A stretch of DNA of 64,000 nucleotides from Gemmatimonadota bacterium (GTDB lineage: Bacteria; Gemmatimonadota; Gemmatimonadetes; Longimicrobiales; Gaopeijiaceae): NCBI GenBank assembly GCA_016209885.1, contig JACQVF010000034.1:1-64000 (forward strand), given 5' to 3'. Position numbers and translations under genes: made by a program. Position 1 is the stretch's first letter; each line of letters opens with the position of its first letter. The notes beneath the pieces are model-generated. The model was not told the origin of the DNA. It ran no database searches and saw only the letters and a list, made by a program, of their open reading frames with translations. This document shows positions 8,542 to 20,386 of the stretch, piece by piece.

Positions 8542-8561
8542 ATCGTGAAATTGTTCACGAT
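8542..8561. promoter_or_regulatory. Perfect 8-4-8 palindrome, Rex-operator-like
   Basis: ATCGTGAA, spacer ATTG, TTCACGAT. The core GTGAA-N4-TTCAC resembles the operator of the NADH-sensing repressor Rex (TTGTGAA-N4-TTCACAA). It lies between two convergent genes, where a repressor site would have nothing obvious to control, so it could instead be part of a terminator or a leftover promoter. Confidence 0.4.
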
Positions 8562-8611
8562 ATGGGTTTTCTTCGGGATCGACTCGCTTGGCGCTGCGCC
8601 GCAGGCGCCCC

Positions 8612-8637
8612 GTTTCCCGGGCGCAGTCCCGGGAAAC
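8612..8637. terminator. Likely bidirectional transcription terminator
   Basis: A perfect 10-bp inverted repeat (GTTTCCCGGG and CCCGGGAAAC) with a 6-base loop. It lies between the convergent metallophosphoesterase and DoxX genes, 9 bases after the DoxX stop codon on the minus strand. No long U-tract is present, so it may only be a transcript-end hairpin. Confidence 0.5.
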
Positions 8638-8645
8638 GCGTAGTT

Positions 8646-9158
8646 CTAGTGCACAACCAACGTGTTCGGGTCGGCCCTTCGCCGTAAGGCGAGCACGGCC
8701 ACCGCTCCAAGGACAGCCAATCCGGCTGCGATCGACGCGTACGTCGCTGTCGAAGGAGTCAGCAGGCCCAGCATCGCATCCAGCGAGTAGCTGCCCGGTC
8801 CGGTGAACGCAAGCACCAGGTTGCCGATCGCATAGAGAAGCGGGACCTCGATCCCGTTGTTTGTGACAAAGAATCCATGGCTAGCATGAACGGCAACCAT
8901 CGCGACGATCATCACAAGAATGACCAGTGCCGGCCCGATGGGACCGAGGAGACCTGCGGCAGTGAGAACACCTCCGCCGAACTCCGCGAGCCCAGCCGCA
9001 GCCGCGAAGGAGCGCCCGGGACGGAATCCGAGCGTTTCGAAGAAGCCGGCCGTGCCGCCAAGCCCATACCCGCCAAACCAGCCGAACAGCTTCTGGGCGC
9101 CGTGAGCGGCGATGCCCAAGCCCAGAAGAACGCGTGCAATCAACAGTGCGATGCTCAT
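8646..9158 (-). CDS. DoxX-family membrane protein
   Basis: A 170-residue protein with four to five hydrophobic segments and the characteristic start ARVLLGLGIAAHGAQKLFGW followed by GFFETLGF, both hallmarks of the DoxX family. A purine-rich site (GAGGAGCGAGGG) precedes the ATG. The last segment ends in RRRADPN, a cytoplasmic tail. DoxX proteins are linked to thiosulfate:quinone oxidoreductase in archaea and to redox stress in mycobacteria. The molecular role of bacterial stand-alone members is unsettled, and no neighbour helps here. Confidence 0.88.
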   Translation of the reverse strand: MSIALLIARVLLGLGIAAHGAQKLFGWFGGYGLGGTAGFFETLGFRPGRSFAAAAGLAEFGGGVLTAAGLLGPIGPALVILVMIVAMVAVHASHGFFVTNNGIEVPLLYAIGNLVLAFTGPGSYSLDAMLGLLTPSTATYASIAAGLAVLGAVAVLALRRRADPNTLVVH

Positions 9159-9284
9159 GATCCCTCGCTCCTCTTATAGCGCTTGCTTCCGGATAGGTTA
9201 CTACGAGAACCGTATATACTTCAGCGATGAAGGACCGCGCCACAAGAATCAGCGCAGAGCCGTCAAGACGGAGCTGGGGAACGG

Positions 9285-9480
9285 TCACCAGAGGGTGGTC
9301 AGGCCAGCGACTGTGGCAACTTCCTGGTCTCTGGTGATGAGTGGGCACTCCAGGTGCAAGGCGGTGGCGGCGATCAGGCGGTCAGCACGCTCGGAGATCG
9401 GATGGAGGCCGTCCGCTGTGCGGACGATGTCCCTGTGGGTGGCCGTGCCCATCCGGTTCCAGCTCCTCAGGTGAACGAAG
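9285..9480 (-). pseudogene. C-terminal fragment of a PIN-domain toxin
   Basis: The minus frame ending at the stop 9287-9285 reads HPISERADRLIAATALHLEC, then PLITRDQEVATVAGLTTLW. This is the last third of a VapC-type PIN domain, including the final acidic residue (TRD). The first two thirds are absent; the sequence immediately upstream is the end of the RES toxin gene. It looks like a truncated leftover beside a live toxin-antitoxin module. Confidence 0.7.
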
Positions 9481-9502
9481 GCGCCGTGCGCTGAAGTTGG
9501 GC

Positions 9503-10060
9503 TCACCGGATACGCATCCCTACAGCACTGGCCGCGGCTCTCACGACGGGATGGTCGAGGGTAAGAGGGGTCGCTCGCCCGAAGCCGAGATCGGCCACCC
9601 CGATACGGTCCAGAAAGAGCACGATGGTGTGCCACTCTCCGAAGAGCGCGGACCACCAGCGGAGACCGGCGAAGCCCTTTTCGTGCAGGGTCAGCGCCAC
9701 GGTTTGCGAGACCGTGAGGTCGCGGGCCGCCAGCTCATCGGGTCGAATCCGGTACGCGGCCAGCACGTCGGGGTCACAAAGATCAGCGATCGCGGCCGCC
9801 AGCTCCCGGGGTACGGTCACGGAGACGAGGGCCAATCTGCGGCCGAACTCCTTGAGATGGTGATCCTCGAGCGGCGTCCCACGGAATCGCGCGATCCGCT
9901 CCGCGACCGCGTGCTCCGCGTGCTCCGCGAGGTAGAGGATGGGCACGGAACCGAGGTCGAATCGTCCGCTCCCCTGATGGGCTGGAACGTAGGTCGGTGA
10001 GTAGGGTTCACCTTCCGCAGCTCGCGGATCCCACGGAAAGACCCGCCAGAGCTCAGGCAA
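9503..10060 (-). CDS. RES-domain toxin
   Basis: A 185-residue RES-domain protein. It starts with LWRVF (the conserved Arg), continues with the acidic helix LYLAEHAEHAVAERI, and carries GLRWWSALFGEWHTIVLF, which matches the family's Ser-containing core. Studied RES toxins (MbcT and Pseudomonas Res) consume NAD+ and are held inactive by an Xre/DUF2384 antitoxin. The start overlaps the antitoxin stop by 8 bases, the usual antitoxin-first arrangement. Length is normal for the family, so it is probably intact. Confidence 0.85.
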   Translation of the reverse strand: MPELWRVFPWDPRAAEGEPYSPTYVPAHQGSGRFDLGSVPILYLAEHAEHAVAERIARFRGTPLEDHHLKEFGRRLALVSVTVPRELAAAIADLCDPDVLAAYRIRPDELAARDLTVSQTVALTLHEKGFAGLRWWSALFGEWHTIVLFLDRIGVADLGFGRATPLTLDHPVVRAAASAVGMRIR

Positions 10061-10589
10061 AGGCGCCGCTTTTCTCCGCCTCGATCGCTCTCACCACCTC
10101 CGAAAGACGACCGGCGTAAAGCAGCTCGAGGGGTCGGCTGTCTCCCAGGTGTGGGTTCGATCCCCGCAGCCAATCGGGGATCGCCTCTGCCTCCAGGAAC
10201 CCGGATAGCAGCGAAACCACGATGTCCAGATCGCGCAGCCGCGCTGCGTTCTCGGGATCCGGCGTCTCACCCTGCTTCCACCGGGTGACCCGGCTGCGGC
10301 TGACCCCCAGGGCGCCGGCAAGCTCGGCGTCCGAGCGGAAGGCGCGCCGCGCCGACAGGTAGTGCGTCCAGGCCCAGGGTAGCGCGCCGGACACGTGCCT
10401 GGCGATCTCCGCCGTCTCTTGCAACACCCTGGCCACGGAACGCTCGTACTGCTCCCGCTCGTCGTCCGCCAGGTCCCGCGAGTACCTCGCGAAGCGACCC
10501 AGCTCATCTGCGGCCGACTCCAGCGCCTCGGCCGGCGCGCTGGGTCTCGCCACCCCTCGGCGGCCAGCTCCTGGTTCCCTCGCAGCCAT
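10053..10589 (-). CDS. Xre/ParS-type antitoxin with C-terminal toxin-binding (DUF2384-like) domain
   Basis: About 178 residues. A helix-turn-helix is visible in the middle (AELAGALGVSRSRVTRWKQG). A C-terminal DUF2384-like module follows (WLRGSNPHLGDSRPLELLYA), which binds RES toxins. The ATG at 10589 is preferred over the one at 10595 because the strong AGGAGG lies 7 bases before the former and only 1 base before the latter. It should both neutralise the RES toxin and repress the shared promoter, where two overlapping palindromes sit. It carries an unusually long Ala/Arg-rich N-terminus before the helix-turn-helix. Confidence 0.83.
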   Translation of the reverse strand: MAAREPGAGRRGVARPSAPAEALESAADELGRFARYSRDLADDEREQYERSVARVLQETAEIARHVSGALPWAWTHYLSARRAFRSDAELAGALGVSRSRVTRWKQGETPDPENAARLRDLDIVVSLLSGFLEAEAIPDWLRGSNPHLGDSRPLELLYAGRLSEVVRAIEAEKSGAFA

Positions 10590-10624
10590 GCGCATCCCTC
10601 CTCGTTACCGCTCGCGCGGCGTCC

Positions 10625-10659
10625 GCAACAAATATGTTGCGCAACCGCGATTTCCGCAA
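10625..10659 (-). promoter_or_regulatory. RES/Xre promoter with overlapping palindromic operators
   Basis: On the minus strand TTGCGG (10659-10654), a 17-base spacer and CATATT (10636-10631) form a sigma70-like promoter. GCAACA-N4-TGTTGC (10625-10640) covers the -10 box and GTTGCGCAAC (10636-10645) fills the spacer next to it. Their position is what an autorepressing Xre antitoxin would need. Confidence 0.65.
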
Positions 10660-10675
10660 AGGCTCGGCGGTAGGG

Positions 10676-10699
10676 GGATCGGGGCCGGAATCCCCCACG
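10676..10699 (-). terminator. Possible terminator hairpin after the leu-ilv operon
   Basis: A 7-bp inverted repeat (GGGGGAT / ATCCCCC) lies about 50 bases beyond the ilvD stop codon. A second C/G-rich hairpin lies just before it at about 10704-10724. There is no U-tract, so this is a weak call. Confidence 0.3.
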
Positions 10700-10748
10700 C
10701 CTCTTGCGGGGGTGGGAGCGCGAGGGGTGAGGGAGGGTGGCGACGACG

Positions 10749-12515
10749 CTACCCCGTCACCGCCCCTTGCGATGCGGAGGAGACCAGCCGCGCGTACTTC
10801 GCGAGCACGCCGGTGGTGAAGCGAGGAGGCGGCGGCTGCCAGGCGGCGAGGCGCGCGTGCAGCTCCGCGTCGGCGATCTCCACGTCGAGCCGCCGGCCGG
10901 TGATATCGAAGACGATGGTGTCGCCCTCGCGCACCGCGGCGATGGGTCCGCCGACGGCCGCCTCCGGCGACACGTGCCCGACCATGAGGCCGCGGGTGGC
11001 GCCGGAGAAGCGTCCGTCGGTGAGGAGCGCGACTTCGGCCCCGAGTCCGGCGCCGGCGATGGCCGCGGTGACGGCCAGCATCTCACGCATGCCGGGTCCA
11101 CCGCACGGCCCCTCGTAGCGGATGACGACCACGTCGCCGGCCCGGATCCGGCCGGCCTGCACCGCGGCGAACGCGTCCTCCTCGCAGTCGAAGACGCGGG
11201 CGGGCCCGCGATGGCCCGTGCTCTCGTGGCCGGCGACCTTCAGCACGCAGCCGTCGGGGGCGAGGTTGCCCCGCAGGATCACGAGTCCGCCCGTAGGCTT
11301 GATGGGCGCATGAAGCGGCTGGATGACCTGCTGGCCCGGCGTCTCGACAGCGTGCTGTACTTCCTCCGCCAGGGTTCGCCCGGTGACGGTCCTTGCCTGG
11401 GGGTGGAGCAGCCCGGCCTCGAGGAGTCGGCGGGCGAGGAGCGGGATGCCGCCGGCGCGGTGCATATCGGTGGCCACGAAGCGGCCCCACGGCTTGAGGT
11501 CGGCGAGGAGCGGGGTACGGGCGCTCACGCGGTCGAAGTCGTCGATCTCCAGGGGGACGCCGGCCTCGCGGGCGACGGCGAGGAGATGGAGCACGGCGTT
11601 GGTGGAGCCGCCGGATGCGGCGACGGCGGCGATGGCGTTCTCGATCGCCTCGCGCGTGATGATGTCGCGGGGCAGGGGGCCGCCTTGCTGCACGAGGCGG
11701 ACGGCCAGCCGCCCGCATTCCCGGGCTACCTGCTCCTTGGCGGGGTCGAGGGCGGGGACGCTGTTGGCGCCCATGGGCGAGATCCCCAGGACCTCGAAGG
11801 CGGTGGACATGGTGTTGGCGGTGAACTGCCCGCCGCAGGCGCCGGCGCCGGGGCAGGCGGCGCACTCGATCTCGTAGAGTTCCTCTTCGGTGATCTTTCC
11901 GGCGGCGGCCGCGCCCACGGCCTCGAACACGTCCTGGATCGTGAGGTCGCGGTCGCGGTGGTGGCCGGGGGCGATGGAGCCGCCGTAGAGCATGAGGCCC
12001 GGGCGGTTCAGCCGCGCCAGCGCCATGACGGTGCCGGGGATGGTCTTGTCGCAGCCGGACAGGGCGGCGACGCCGTCGAAGAGGTGGCCGCGGGCGACGA
12101 GCTCGATGGAGTCGGCGACGAGCTCGCGGCTCACCAGCGAGGCCTTCATCCCCTCGGGCCCCATGCTGATCCCGTCGGAGACCATGATGGTGTTGAACTC
12201 GAGGGGCGTGCCGCCGGCGGCGCGGATCCCTTCCTTCACCCACTCGGCGAGCTGGCGCAGCGAATAGTTGCAGGGGCCGAGCTCGTTCCAGGTGTTGGCC
12301 ACGCCGATGAGGGGGCGCTGGAAGTCCTCGTCCGTGAGCCCCACGGCGCGGAGCATGGCGCGCGCGGGCGCACGGTCGCGCCCGTCCAGCAGCACGCGGC
12401 TCGGACGACGGGCGGTAGACCGGCCCGCCGCCGCTGACGTCCGCGGGGCCCGCGGGGCCCGCGCAGCGCCGCCGCCCTCGTCCGCGGTCGCCGGACTCGC
12501 CTTGGTCCGGCTCAC
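10749..12515 (-). CDS. ilvD: Dihydroxy-acid dehydratase
   Basis: 588 residues, normal for the family apart from an Ala/Arg-rich N-terminal extension of about 40 residues. It dehydrates 2,3-dihydroxy-isovalerate or -methylvalerate to the 2-keto acids, the third step of Val/Ile synthesis. Iron-sulfur ligands are in [10 protein letters not shown] and [17 protein letters not shown]. The GTG start at 12515 overlaps the ilvE stop (GTGA), so it is translationally coupled. It is the last gene of the eight-gene operon. Confidence 0.97.
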   Translation of the reverse strand: MSRTKASPATADEGGGAARAPRAPRTSAAAGRSTARRPSRVLLDGRDRAPARAMLRAVGLTDEDFQRPLIGVANTWNELGPCNYSLRQLAEWVKEGIRAAGGTPLEFNTIMVSDGISMGPEGMKASLVSRELVADSIELVARGHLFDGVAALSGCDKTIPGTVMALARLNRPGLMLYGGSIAPGHHRDRDLTIQDVFEAVGAAAAGKITEEELYEIECAACPGAGACGGQFTANTMSTAFEVLGISPMGANSVPALDPAKEQVARECGRLAVRLVQQGGPLPRDIITREAIENAIAAVAASGGSTNAVLHLLAVAREAGVPLEIDDFDRVSARTPLLADLKPWGRFVATDMHRAGGIPLLARRLLEAGLLHPQARTVTGRTLAEEVQHAVETPGQQVIQPLHAPIKPTGGLVILRGNLAPDGCVLKVAGHESTGHRGPARVFDCEEDAFAAVQAGRIRAGDVVVIRYEGPCGGPGMREMLAVTAAIAGAGLGAEVALLTDGRFSGATRGLMVGHVSPEAAVGGPIAAVREGDTIVFDITGRRLDVEIADAELHARLAAWQPPPPRFTTGVLAKYARLVSSASQGAVTG

Positions 12516-13465
12516 GCGGCGGACGCCTCCGCCGCGCGGCCGATGGGGCTGCGCCAGCCGTAGGGATCGGCGACCCGGCCGCAGGCGATGTCCAGGAGCC
12601 GCCGCTGGAGCCTACGGGTGATGGGTCCTGCGATGCCGTCGCCGACGACGATGCGATCCACACTGCGGATGGGCGTGACCTCGGCCGCGGTTCCGGTGAA
12701 GAAGATCTCGTCGGCGACATAGAGCAGTTCGCGAGGCACCAGCCGCTCCTCGACCGGGATCTCGAGCTCGCGGGCCAGCGTGAGGACGCAGTCCCGCGTG
12801 ATGCCCGGCAGCATGGATCCGTCCACGGCCGGTGTGATGAGCGTGGCGCCGCGTACCAGGAAGAGGTTCTGGCCGCTGCCCTCGCTGACCAGGCCGCCCG
12901 GCGCCAGGGCGATGGCTTCCGCGTAGCCGTTCGCCACGGCCTCCATCTTCATGAGCCCTGAGCTCAGGTAGTTACCGCCCGCCTTGGCGAGGGCCGGGAA
13001 GGTGTTGGGCTCGGGCCGCTGCCAGCTCGAGACGCAGACGTCGACGCCGCGCTCGAGGGCGCCGTCGCCCAGGTAGGCGCCCCACGGCCAGCAGATGATG
13101 AAGGTCTGCACCGGCGAATCCGTCGGGTCCACCCCGGCCGTCCCGAATCCCCGCAGTGCGATGGGACGGATGTAGCATTCCTCCAGCTCGTTGCGATGCA
13201 CCAGCTGGCCGCACGCCGCCGCCAGCGCCGCCTGATCGTACGGGAGCGGCATGCGGTAGATGCGGCACGAGTCGAAGAAGCGGCGCAGGTGCTCGTCGAG
13301 CCGGAAGATGGCCGGCCCGCCCGGCGTAGCGTAGCAGCGGATCCCCTCGAAGATCGAGGACCCGTAGTGCACCACGTGGCTCATCACGTGGATGTTCGCG
13401 TCCTCCCAAGGGATGAAAGCGCCGTCGCTCCAGATCCACTCTGTCTTGGGAAGCTCTGATGCCAT
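12512..13465 (-). CDS. ilvE: Branched-chain amino acid aminotransferase
   Basis: 317 residues, fold-type IV PLP enzyme that makes Leu, Ile and Val from their keto acids with glutamate. The PLP lysine is in [21 protein letters not shown] and the early [16 protein letters not shown] are family hallmarks. It follows ilvC after a 91-base gap, the longest in the operon, and overlaps ilvD by 4 bases. It supplies the final step for all three products of the operon. Confidence 0.96.
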   Translation of the reverse strand: MASELPKTEWIWSDGAFIPWEDANIHVMSHVVHYGSSIFEGIRCYATPGGPAIFRLDEHLRRFFDSCRIYRMPLPYDQAALAAACGQLVHRNELEECYIRPIALRGFGTAGVDPTDSPVQTFIICWPWGAYLGDGALERGVDVCVSSWQRPEPNTFPALAKAGGNYLSSGLMKMEAVANGYAEAIALAPGGLVSEGSGQNLFLVRGATLITPAVDGSMLPGITRDCVLTLARELEIPVEERLVPRELLYVADEIFFTGTAAEVTPIRSVDRIVVGDGIAGPITRRLQRRLLDIACGRVADPYGWRSPIGRAAEASAA

Positions 13466-13556
13466 ATGCCCTCCCGTGGCCGCGCCGCGCGCCCGCGCAG
13501 GGAGATTCAGGGCGCGGCCGATCCGCAGTCGTAGCGTTGCCAGGATGAAGTTCGCT

Positions 13557-14555
13557 TCAGCGCTGAAGCCACGCCATACGCTGGCGCAGCGTACGGCCCA
13601 CCGTCTCGATGAGCTGATCGCGCTCGCGTTCGCGCAGGCGCTGGAACTCTTTGCTGCCGTCCTGGGCCTCGTCGATCCAGCGGCGCGCGAACGCGCCGGA
13701 GCGGATCTCGCCCAGGATCTGGCGCATGGCCGCGCGGCTCTCGGGTCCGATCACGCGGTCGCCGCTTACGTAGTCGCCGTACTCGGCGGTGTCGCTCACG
13801 CCGGCGCGCATTCCGGAGAGCCCGCCCGCGTAGATGAGGTCTACGATGAGCTTGAGCTCGTGGAGGCACTCGAAGTAGGCGAGCTCGGGGGCGTAGCCCG
13901 CGTCGACCAGGGTCTCGAATCCCGCCTTGATGAGGGAGCTCACGCCGCCGCAGAGGACCGCCTGCTCGCCGAAGAGGTCGCTCTCCGTCTCGGCGGCGAA
14001 CGTGGTCTCGAGCACGCCGGCGCGCAGGCAGCCTGTAGCGTCTGCGTAGGCGAGCGCGAGGGCGAGGGCCCGGCCCGTGGCATCCTGGTGGACCGCCACG
14101 AGGGCCGGGACGCCGCGGCCCGCCTCGTACTCGCGGCGCATCATGGCGCCGGGCGATTTGGGGGCGACCATGATCACGTCCGCGTGCGCCGGCGGCGTGA
14201 TCTGAGCGAAGTGCACGTTGAACCCGTGGGCGAAGAGGAGCGCGGCTCCCTTCCTCAGGTTAGGCTCGATCTCATCCCGGTAGACCGTCGGCTGCGCCAT
14301 GTCCGGGATGAGAATGGCCACGATGTCCGCCTCGCGCACGGCGTCCGGTATCGGGCAGACCGTGAGCCCGGCCGCACGCGCTTTCTCCGCGGAGCGTCCC
14401 CCTGCGCGCAGCCCTACGGTCACCGACACGCCGCTGTCGTGCAGGTTCAGGGCGTGGGCGTGACCCTGGCTCCCGTATCCGATCACCGCCACGCGGCGGT
14501 CGCGCAGTAGCTCGCGGTCCACGTCCTTCGATTCGAACACACGCACAGAACTCAT
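13557..14555 (-). CDS. ilvC: Ketol-acid reductoisomerase (class I)
   Basis: 332 residues, the short class I form. It isomerises and reduces acetolactate or acetohydroxybutyrate with NADPH and Mg2+. The Rossmann motif is [14 protein letters not shown]. The cofactor loop [11 protein letters not shown] contains the Arg/Ser residues usual for NADPH binding. [12 protein letters not shown] supplies metal-binding acidic residues of the knotted C-terminal domain. It starts 18 bases after ilvN. Confidence 0.97.
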   Translation of the reverse strand: MSSVRVFESKDVDRELLRDRRVAVIGYGSQGHAHALNLHDSGVSVTVGLRAGGRSAEKARAAGLTVCPIPDAVREADIVAILIPDMAQPTVYRDEIEPNLRKGAALLFAHGFNVHFAQITPPAHADVIMVAPKSPGAMMRREYEAGRGVPALVAVHQDATGRALALALAYADATGCLRAGVLETTFAAETESDLFGEQAVLCGGVSSLIKAGFETLVDAGYAPELAYFECLHELKLIVDLIYAGGLSGMRAGVSDTAEYGDYVSGDRVIGPESRAAMRQILGEIRSGAFARRWIDEAQDGSKEFQRLRERERDQLIETVGRTLRQRMAWLQR

Positions 14556-14573
14556 GGAACGGTTCCTTCTCCT

Positions 14574-15103
14574 CTATGGGTCGCATGGGCCGGGCTTCGC
14601 AGGCACGGCGATCTCGCCGCTGCGAACGAACCCCGAGATGACTCCCGACTCCGCGAGCCGGCGCAGCACGGCGTCCACCTCCTCGGGTGGGCCCGTGATC
14701 TCGAGAACGGTGCCGCCCTCGCCGTCCGGAAGAGGACGGCCGACGTCGATCTCCGCGGCTGACACGCCGCCGCGCACGCGGGCGAGCACGAGCTCGCGGG
14801 TGGCGCGCGTCGGGCGGTCCTCGATGCGCCGGACCTCCACGACGTCGACCAGGCAGCGGAGCTCGGACTCCACGCGCTCCGGGGGCGTCCGCTGGTCCTG
14901 GACGCGGAGCAGGATCTCGAGGATCCCCTCCTCGGCCTGGGCCACGGAGAACCTGCGGACCGCGAACGCGCGGCGCCGCAGAAGGCCGGCCACGCGCTCG
15001 AGGGCGCCGGGCCGGTCGCGCACGCGGGCCAGAATGCGGCATTCGCGCTCGGCGTGCGCTCCCGCCGGCATCGATGGCCCGGGGGGCGGTGAGCCGTTCG
15101 GGT

Positions 15104-15107
<4 letters not shown>
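14574..15107 (-). CDS. ilvN: Acetolactate synthase small (regulatory) subunit
   Basis: 177 residues. An N-terminal ACT domain begins RILARVRDRPGALERVAGLL, and a C-terminal domain ends VLRRLAESGVISGFVRSGEI. It binds valine and stimulates the catalytic subunit in characterised systems. The ATG at 15107 lies in an ATGA overlap with the ilvB stop, so the two subunits are made together. Confidence 0.93.
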
Positions 15108-16813
<1,706 letters not shown>

Positions 16814-16819
16814 TCCCTC

Positions 16820-17416
16820 CTAGTCTGCTTTGCGGGTGATGGTGTACAGGCGTGACGGGCCGGCGGGCTCCTGCGCCTCCCGTAGCCCTGCGGCCGCACT
16901 GGCGGCTTCGCTGCCGGCGGCGCGGAGCTGGGTCGCCACGTAGGCGAGGAGCCCACCGGCGGCGAACAGCCGTTCGGCGAACTCGCCCGGGCGGACCACG
17001 GTCAGACTCGCACCCGTCCGCGCCACCCGGACCACGCCGTCCTCGACGTCGATCTCGATCTCGTCGCCGTCCTCGATGGCCGCGGCGGCGCCCGGACACT
17101 CGACGACGCGGAACCCGTTGTTGACGGCGTTCCGGAAGAAGATTCGGGCGAAGGAGTTCGCCACCACCGCCTGCACAGCCGCGCCCCTGATCGCCCAGAC
17201 CGCGTGCTCCCGCGAAGACCCGCAGCCGAAGTCCTCGCCGGTCACCAGGATGTCACCGGGCCGCACCGTGCGCGGGAACTCGGGGTCCAGGTCTTCGAGC
17301 ACATGCTTCGCCAGCTCGGTCGGGTCCGCCGTGGCCAGGTAGCGGGCCGGAATGACCTCGTCCGTGTTGATGTGTGCGCGGGGGTAGACCCGTGCGCGCC
17401 CGCGGATCGTCGCCAT
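16820..17416 (-). CDS. leuD: 3-isopropylmalate dehydratase small subunit
   Basis: 198 residues. It forms the swivel domain of the aconitase-type isomerase that interconverts 2- and 3-isopropylmalate. GEDFGCGSSREHAVWAIRG and SFARIFFRNAVNNGF are diagnostic. It is slightly longer than archaeal-type LeuD because of an Ala/Glu-rich C-terminal tail. It lies 13 bases after leuC. Confidence 0.95.
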   Translation of the reverse strand: MATIRGRARVYPRAHINTDEVIPARYLATADPTELAKHVLEDLDPEFPRTVRPGDILVTGEDFGCGSSREHAVWAIRGAAVQAVVANSFARIFFRNAVNNGFRVVECPGAAAAIEDGDEIEIDVEDGVVRVARTGASLTVVRPGEFAERLFAAGGLLAYVATQLRAAGSEAASAAAGLREAQEPAGPSRLYTITRKAD

Positions 17417-17429
17417 GACTCGTGTCTCC

Positions 17430-18725
17430 TTACAGGAACTGGCGGGGATCCGTGATGCGTCCCGTTACCGCGGTCGCCGCCGCGGTCGCGGGTGAGGCCA
17501 GGTAGACCTGCGCACCCGGGTGGCCCATGCGGCCGGTGAAGTTGCGGTTCGTGGTGGACAGGCAGCGTTCGCCGTCGCCCAGCACGCCCATGCTGCCGCC
17601 GAGGCAGGCGCCGCACGTGGCTGTGGAGACCACGCAGCCGGCTTCCGCGAAGGTGGCCAGCAACCCTTCCGCCAGGGCCTCGCGCCAGATTCGCGAGGTG
17701 GCCGGCACCACGATGGTGCGCACGCCCGATGCGACCCTGCGGCCGCGGAAGATGCGCGCGGCCTCGCGCAGGTCCTCGAGCCGCGCGTTCGTACACGAGC
17801 CGATGTAGACCTGGTCGATGGGCGTCGGCTCGACTTCGGAGATGAAGCGCCCGTTGCTCGGCAGGTTGGGCAGCGCGACCACGGGCTCGAGGGCGCTCGC
17901 GTCCACCTCGATGCGTTCGACGTACTGGGTGTCCCGGTCCGAGCGATAGGCGGTGAACGGTTTGTCCGTGCGCGCGCGCACGTACTCGGCCGTCACGTCG
18001 TCCGGCTCGATGACCCCGCATTTGCCGCCCGCCTCCGCCGCCATGTTCGTCAGCGTCATGCGCGCTTCCATCGAGAGATGGCCGATCGCCTCGCCGCCCC
18101 ACTCCATGGCGCGGTAGTTGGCGCCGTCCACGCCGATCCTCGAGATCACGTGGAGGACCAGGTCCTTCGAGTAGACACCCCGGGGCAGGCGGCCGCGCAC
18201 TTCGATGCGCATGGTCTCCGGGACGCGGAACCAGAGGTGTCCGGTGGCGAGGGCGGCGGCGACGTCCGTGGAACCGACGCCGGCGGCGAAGCAGCCGAAA
18301 GCGCCCAGCGTCACGGTGTGCGAGTCGCCGCAGATCACGGTCATCCCTGGACGGATGTAGCCCTCCTCGGGCGCGAGGGCGGCGTAGATCCCATGCTGCC
18401 CGAGCTCGAAGTAGTTGCGGATCCCCTGCTCGGCGACCCAGCGGCGCAGCCGCTTCGTCAGCTCGGCAGTCTGGATGTCCTTGTTCGGGACGAAGTGATC
18501 CGGCGTCACCAGGACGCGGTCCGCGTCCCAGACCCGGGTCACCCCGATCTGCTCCATCATGCGGATCGCGGGCGGCGTGGTGATCTCGTGGCAGATCACG
18601 AGATCCAGCTCCGCCTCCACGATCTGGCCCGGCTGAGCGCGCTCCGCACCGGAGTGCGCGGCCAGGATCTTCTCGATAATCGTCATGCCGTATCCGTTCC
18701 CGTCTGGCATTGCGGCCGGCGCCAT
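17430..18725 (-). CDS. leuC: 3-isopropylmalate dehydratase large subunit
   Basis: 431 residues, the shorter prokaryotic LeuC/HacA type. 4Fe-4S ligands lie in the expected places: [24 protein letters not shown] and CGACLGG. The ATG at 18725 is chosen because GGGGAG precedes it at proper distance and it begins one base after the leuA stop. A start at 18758 would overlap leuA. Works with LeuD. Confidence 0.95.
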   Translation of the reverse strand: MAPAAMPDGNGYGMTIIEKILAAHSGAERAQPGQIVEAELDLVICHEITTPPAIRMMEQIGVTRVWDADRVLVTPDHFVPNKDIQTAELTKRLRRWVAEQGIRNYFELGQHGIYAALAPEEGYIRPGMTVICGDSHTVTLGAFGCFAAGVGSTDVAAALATGHLWFRVPETMRIEVRGRLPRGVYSKDLVLHVISRIGVDGANYRAMEWGGEAIGHLSMEARMTLTNMAAEAGGKCGVIEPDDVTAEYVRARTDKPFTAYRSDRDTQYVERIEVDASALEPVVALPNLPSNGRFISEVEPTPIDQVYIGSCTNARLEDLREAARIFRGRRVASGVRTIVVPATSRIWREALAEGLLATFAEAGCVVSTATCGACLGGSMGVLGDGERCLSTTNRNFTGRMGHPGAQVYLASPATAAATAVTGRITDPRQFL

Positions 18726-18726
18726 C

Positions 18727-20283
18727 TCACACTCCCCACAGGTAGCTGGACTCCTCAAGCGCCCGGGCCTCCAGCTCGCGGGCGTAGACCGCCTTGTTCA
18801 GCGCGTGGAGGTAGGCGCGCACCGCCGCGTCCACCACGTCCGTGGAGGCGCCCCGCCCGGTCAGCGTCTTCCCGTCCACCCGCGCCCGGAGCTGCACCTC
18901 GCCCAGCGCGTCGCGGCCCGGCGTAGCTGCACGGATGGTGAAGTCTTCGAGCTCGACGGTCATCTCGGTGAGCGTGTCGATGGCGGCGAACGCCGCGGCG
19001 ATGGGGCCGTCTCCCGTGGCCGTGGCCTCGCGCTCGGGACCGCTCCCGTTCGCCAGCCGCACGCGCGCCTCCGAGGTGCGGCCGCCGCAGACGACCTCGA
19101 GCTCCGCCAGCCGGAAGACCTGCGGCGAGTCCTCCATGGTGCCGTGGTGGAGGATGGTGATCAGGTCCTCGTCCAGGATCGTCTTCTTCTGGTCGGCCAG
19201 CAGCTTGAAGAGGCGGTAGCAGCGGTCCAGGTCCTCGCGCGAGAGCTCGTAGCCCAGCTCTCGGTAGCGGCGCTCCAGCGCGTGGCGGCCGGAATGCTTC
19301 CCTAGGACCAGCCGCGTGCCCGGGGCGCCCACCAGTTGCGGCGTCATGATCTCGTAGGTCATGCGGTGCTTGATCACGCCGTCCTGGTGGATCCCCGCCT
19401 CGTGGGCGAACGCGTTCTTGCCCACGATCGCCTTGTTCGGCTGCGGGTGAATCCCCGTCAGCAGCGCCAGGAGCTGGCTCGTGCGGTAGATCTCCTTCGT
19501 GTTGATGCCCGTATCGTGACCGAGCAGCTCGCCGCGGACCTTGAGCGTCATAACGATCTCTTCCATCGACGCGTTGCCCGCTCGCTCGCCGATCCCGTTC
19601 ACCGTGCACTCGACCTGGCGGACGCCCGCCTCGACCGCGGTCAGCGTGTTCGCCACGGCGAGCCCGAGGTCGTTGTGGCAGTGCACGCTGAGGACGATGC
19701 CCTCGATCCCCTTCACTGCCTCGCGCAGCGTCGTGATGATGGAGCGCATCTCCGAGGGATACGCGTAGCCCACCGTGTCCGGGATGTTGATCGTGGTGGC
19801 ACCGGCCTCGATGGCCGCCTCCACGACCCGGCATAAGAAGGCGATGTCGCTGCGCGTCGCGTCCTCGGCGCTGAACTCCACGTCGTCGGTGTGGCGGCGC
19901 GCGAGCTCGACGGCCCGGGCCGCCCGCTCCAGGCACTCGTCCCGCGCGATCCCTAGCTTGTGGCGGAGGTGGAGGTCCGACGTGGCGATGAACACGTGGA
20001 GCCGCGGACGCGCCGCCTCCGCGAGCGCCTGGGCCGCCCGCTCGATGTCGCCCTCCGTGGTGCGGGCGAGAGCCGCGATCACCGGGCGGCGCACGTCGCG
20101 CGCGATCGAGCGCACCGCGCCGAAGTCGTCCGGCGAGCTCACGGGGAAGCCCGCCTCGATCACGTCCACGCCCAGCGCATCGAGCTGATGCGCCATGCGC
20201 AGCTTCTCCGCGGGCGTCATGGTGGCGCCCGGCGACTGCTCGCCGTCGCGAAGCGTAGTGTCGAACACGGTGATGCGTGCCAT
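18727..20283 (-). CDS. leuA: 2-isopropylmalate synthase
   Basis: 518 residues. It condenses acetyl-CoA with 2-ketoisovalerate, the first committed step to leucine. The TIM barrel opens with [13 protein letters not shown] and carries the metal-binding HCHNDLG. A C-terminal LeuA regulatory domain of about 130 residues (leucine feedback) is present ([19 protein letters not shown]). The ATG at 20283 has GGAGGAGG about 8 bases upstream. It is the first gene after the leader peptide and attenuator. Confidence 0.96.
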   Translation of the reverse strand: MARITVFDTTLRDGEQSPGATMTPAEKLRMAHQLDALGVDVIEAGFPVSSPDDFGAVRSIARDVRRPVIAALARTTEGDIERAAQALAEAARPRLHVFIATSDLHLRHKLGIARDECLERAARAVELARRHTDDVEFSAEDATRSDIAFLCRVVEAAIEAGATTINIPDTVGYAYPSEMRSIITTLREAVKGIEGIVLSVHCHNDLGLAVANTLTAVEAGVRQVECTVNGIGERAGNASMEEIVMTLKVRGELLGHDTGINTKEIYRTSQLLALLTGIHPQPNKAIVGKNAFAHEAGIHQDGVIKHRMTYEIMTPQLVGAPGTRLVLGKHSGRHALERRYRELGYELSREDLDRCYRLFKLLADQKKTILDEDLITILHHGTMEDSPQVFRLAELEVVCGGRTSEARVRLANGSGPEREATATGDGPIAAAFAAIDTLTEMTVELEDFTIRAATPGRDALGEVQLRARVDGKTLTGRGASTDVVDAAVRAYLHALNKAVYARELEARALEESSYLWGV

Positions 20284-20311
20284 GCCGTCCTGCCTCCTCC
20301 GCTGGAGGATC

Positions 20312-20352
20312 AAAAAAACCGCGAGCCCTCTCGTCTGGGGGAGGGCCCGCGG
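20312..20352 (-). terminator. Leucine-operon attenuator (intrinsic terminator)
   Basis: On the minus strand a 12-bp stem, CCGCGGGCCCTC (20352-20341) with GAGGGCTCGCGG (20330-20319), has one G-U pair. It is followed at once by seven T residues (20318-20312), 28 bases before the leuA ATG. The left arm can also pair through GCCCTCCCC (20346-20338) with GGGGAGAAGGGC (20420-20409) farther upstream, which would be the antiterminator. That segment can in turn pair with the Leu-codon region. Confidence 0.9.
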
Positions 20353-20386
20353 TGCTTTCGTGCTTTCTGCGCTTCGGCTATCTAGC

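Noticed and set aside
8646-9158. DoxX as subunit of a thiosulfate:quinone oxidoreductase
   Set aside because: No DoxD/DoxA partner, so only the family name is supported.
10737-12437. Long plus-strand frame opposite ilvD
   Set aside because: Antisense shadow of a certain gene.
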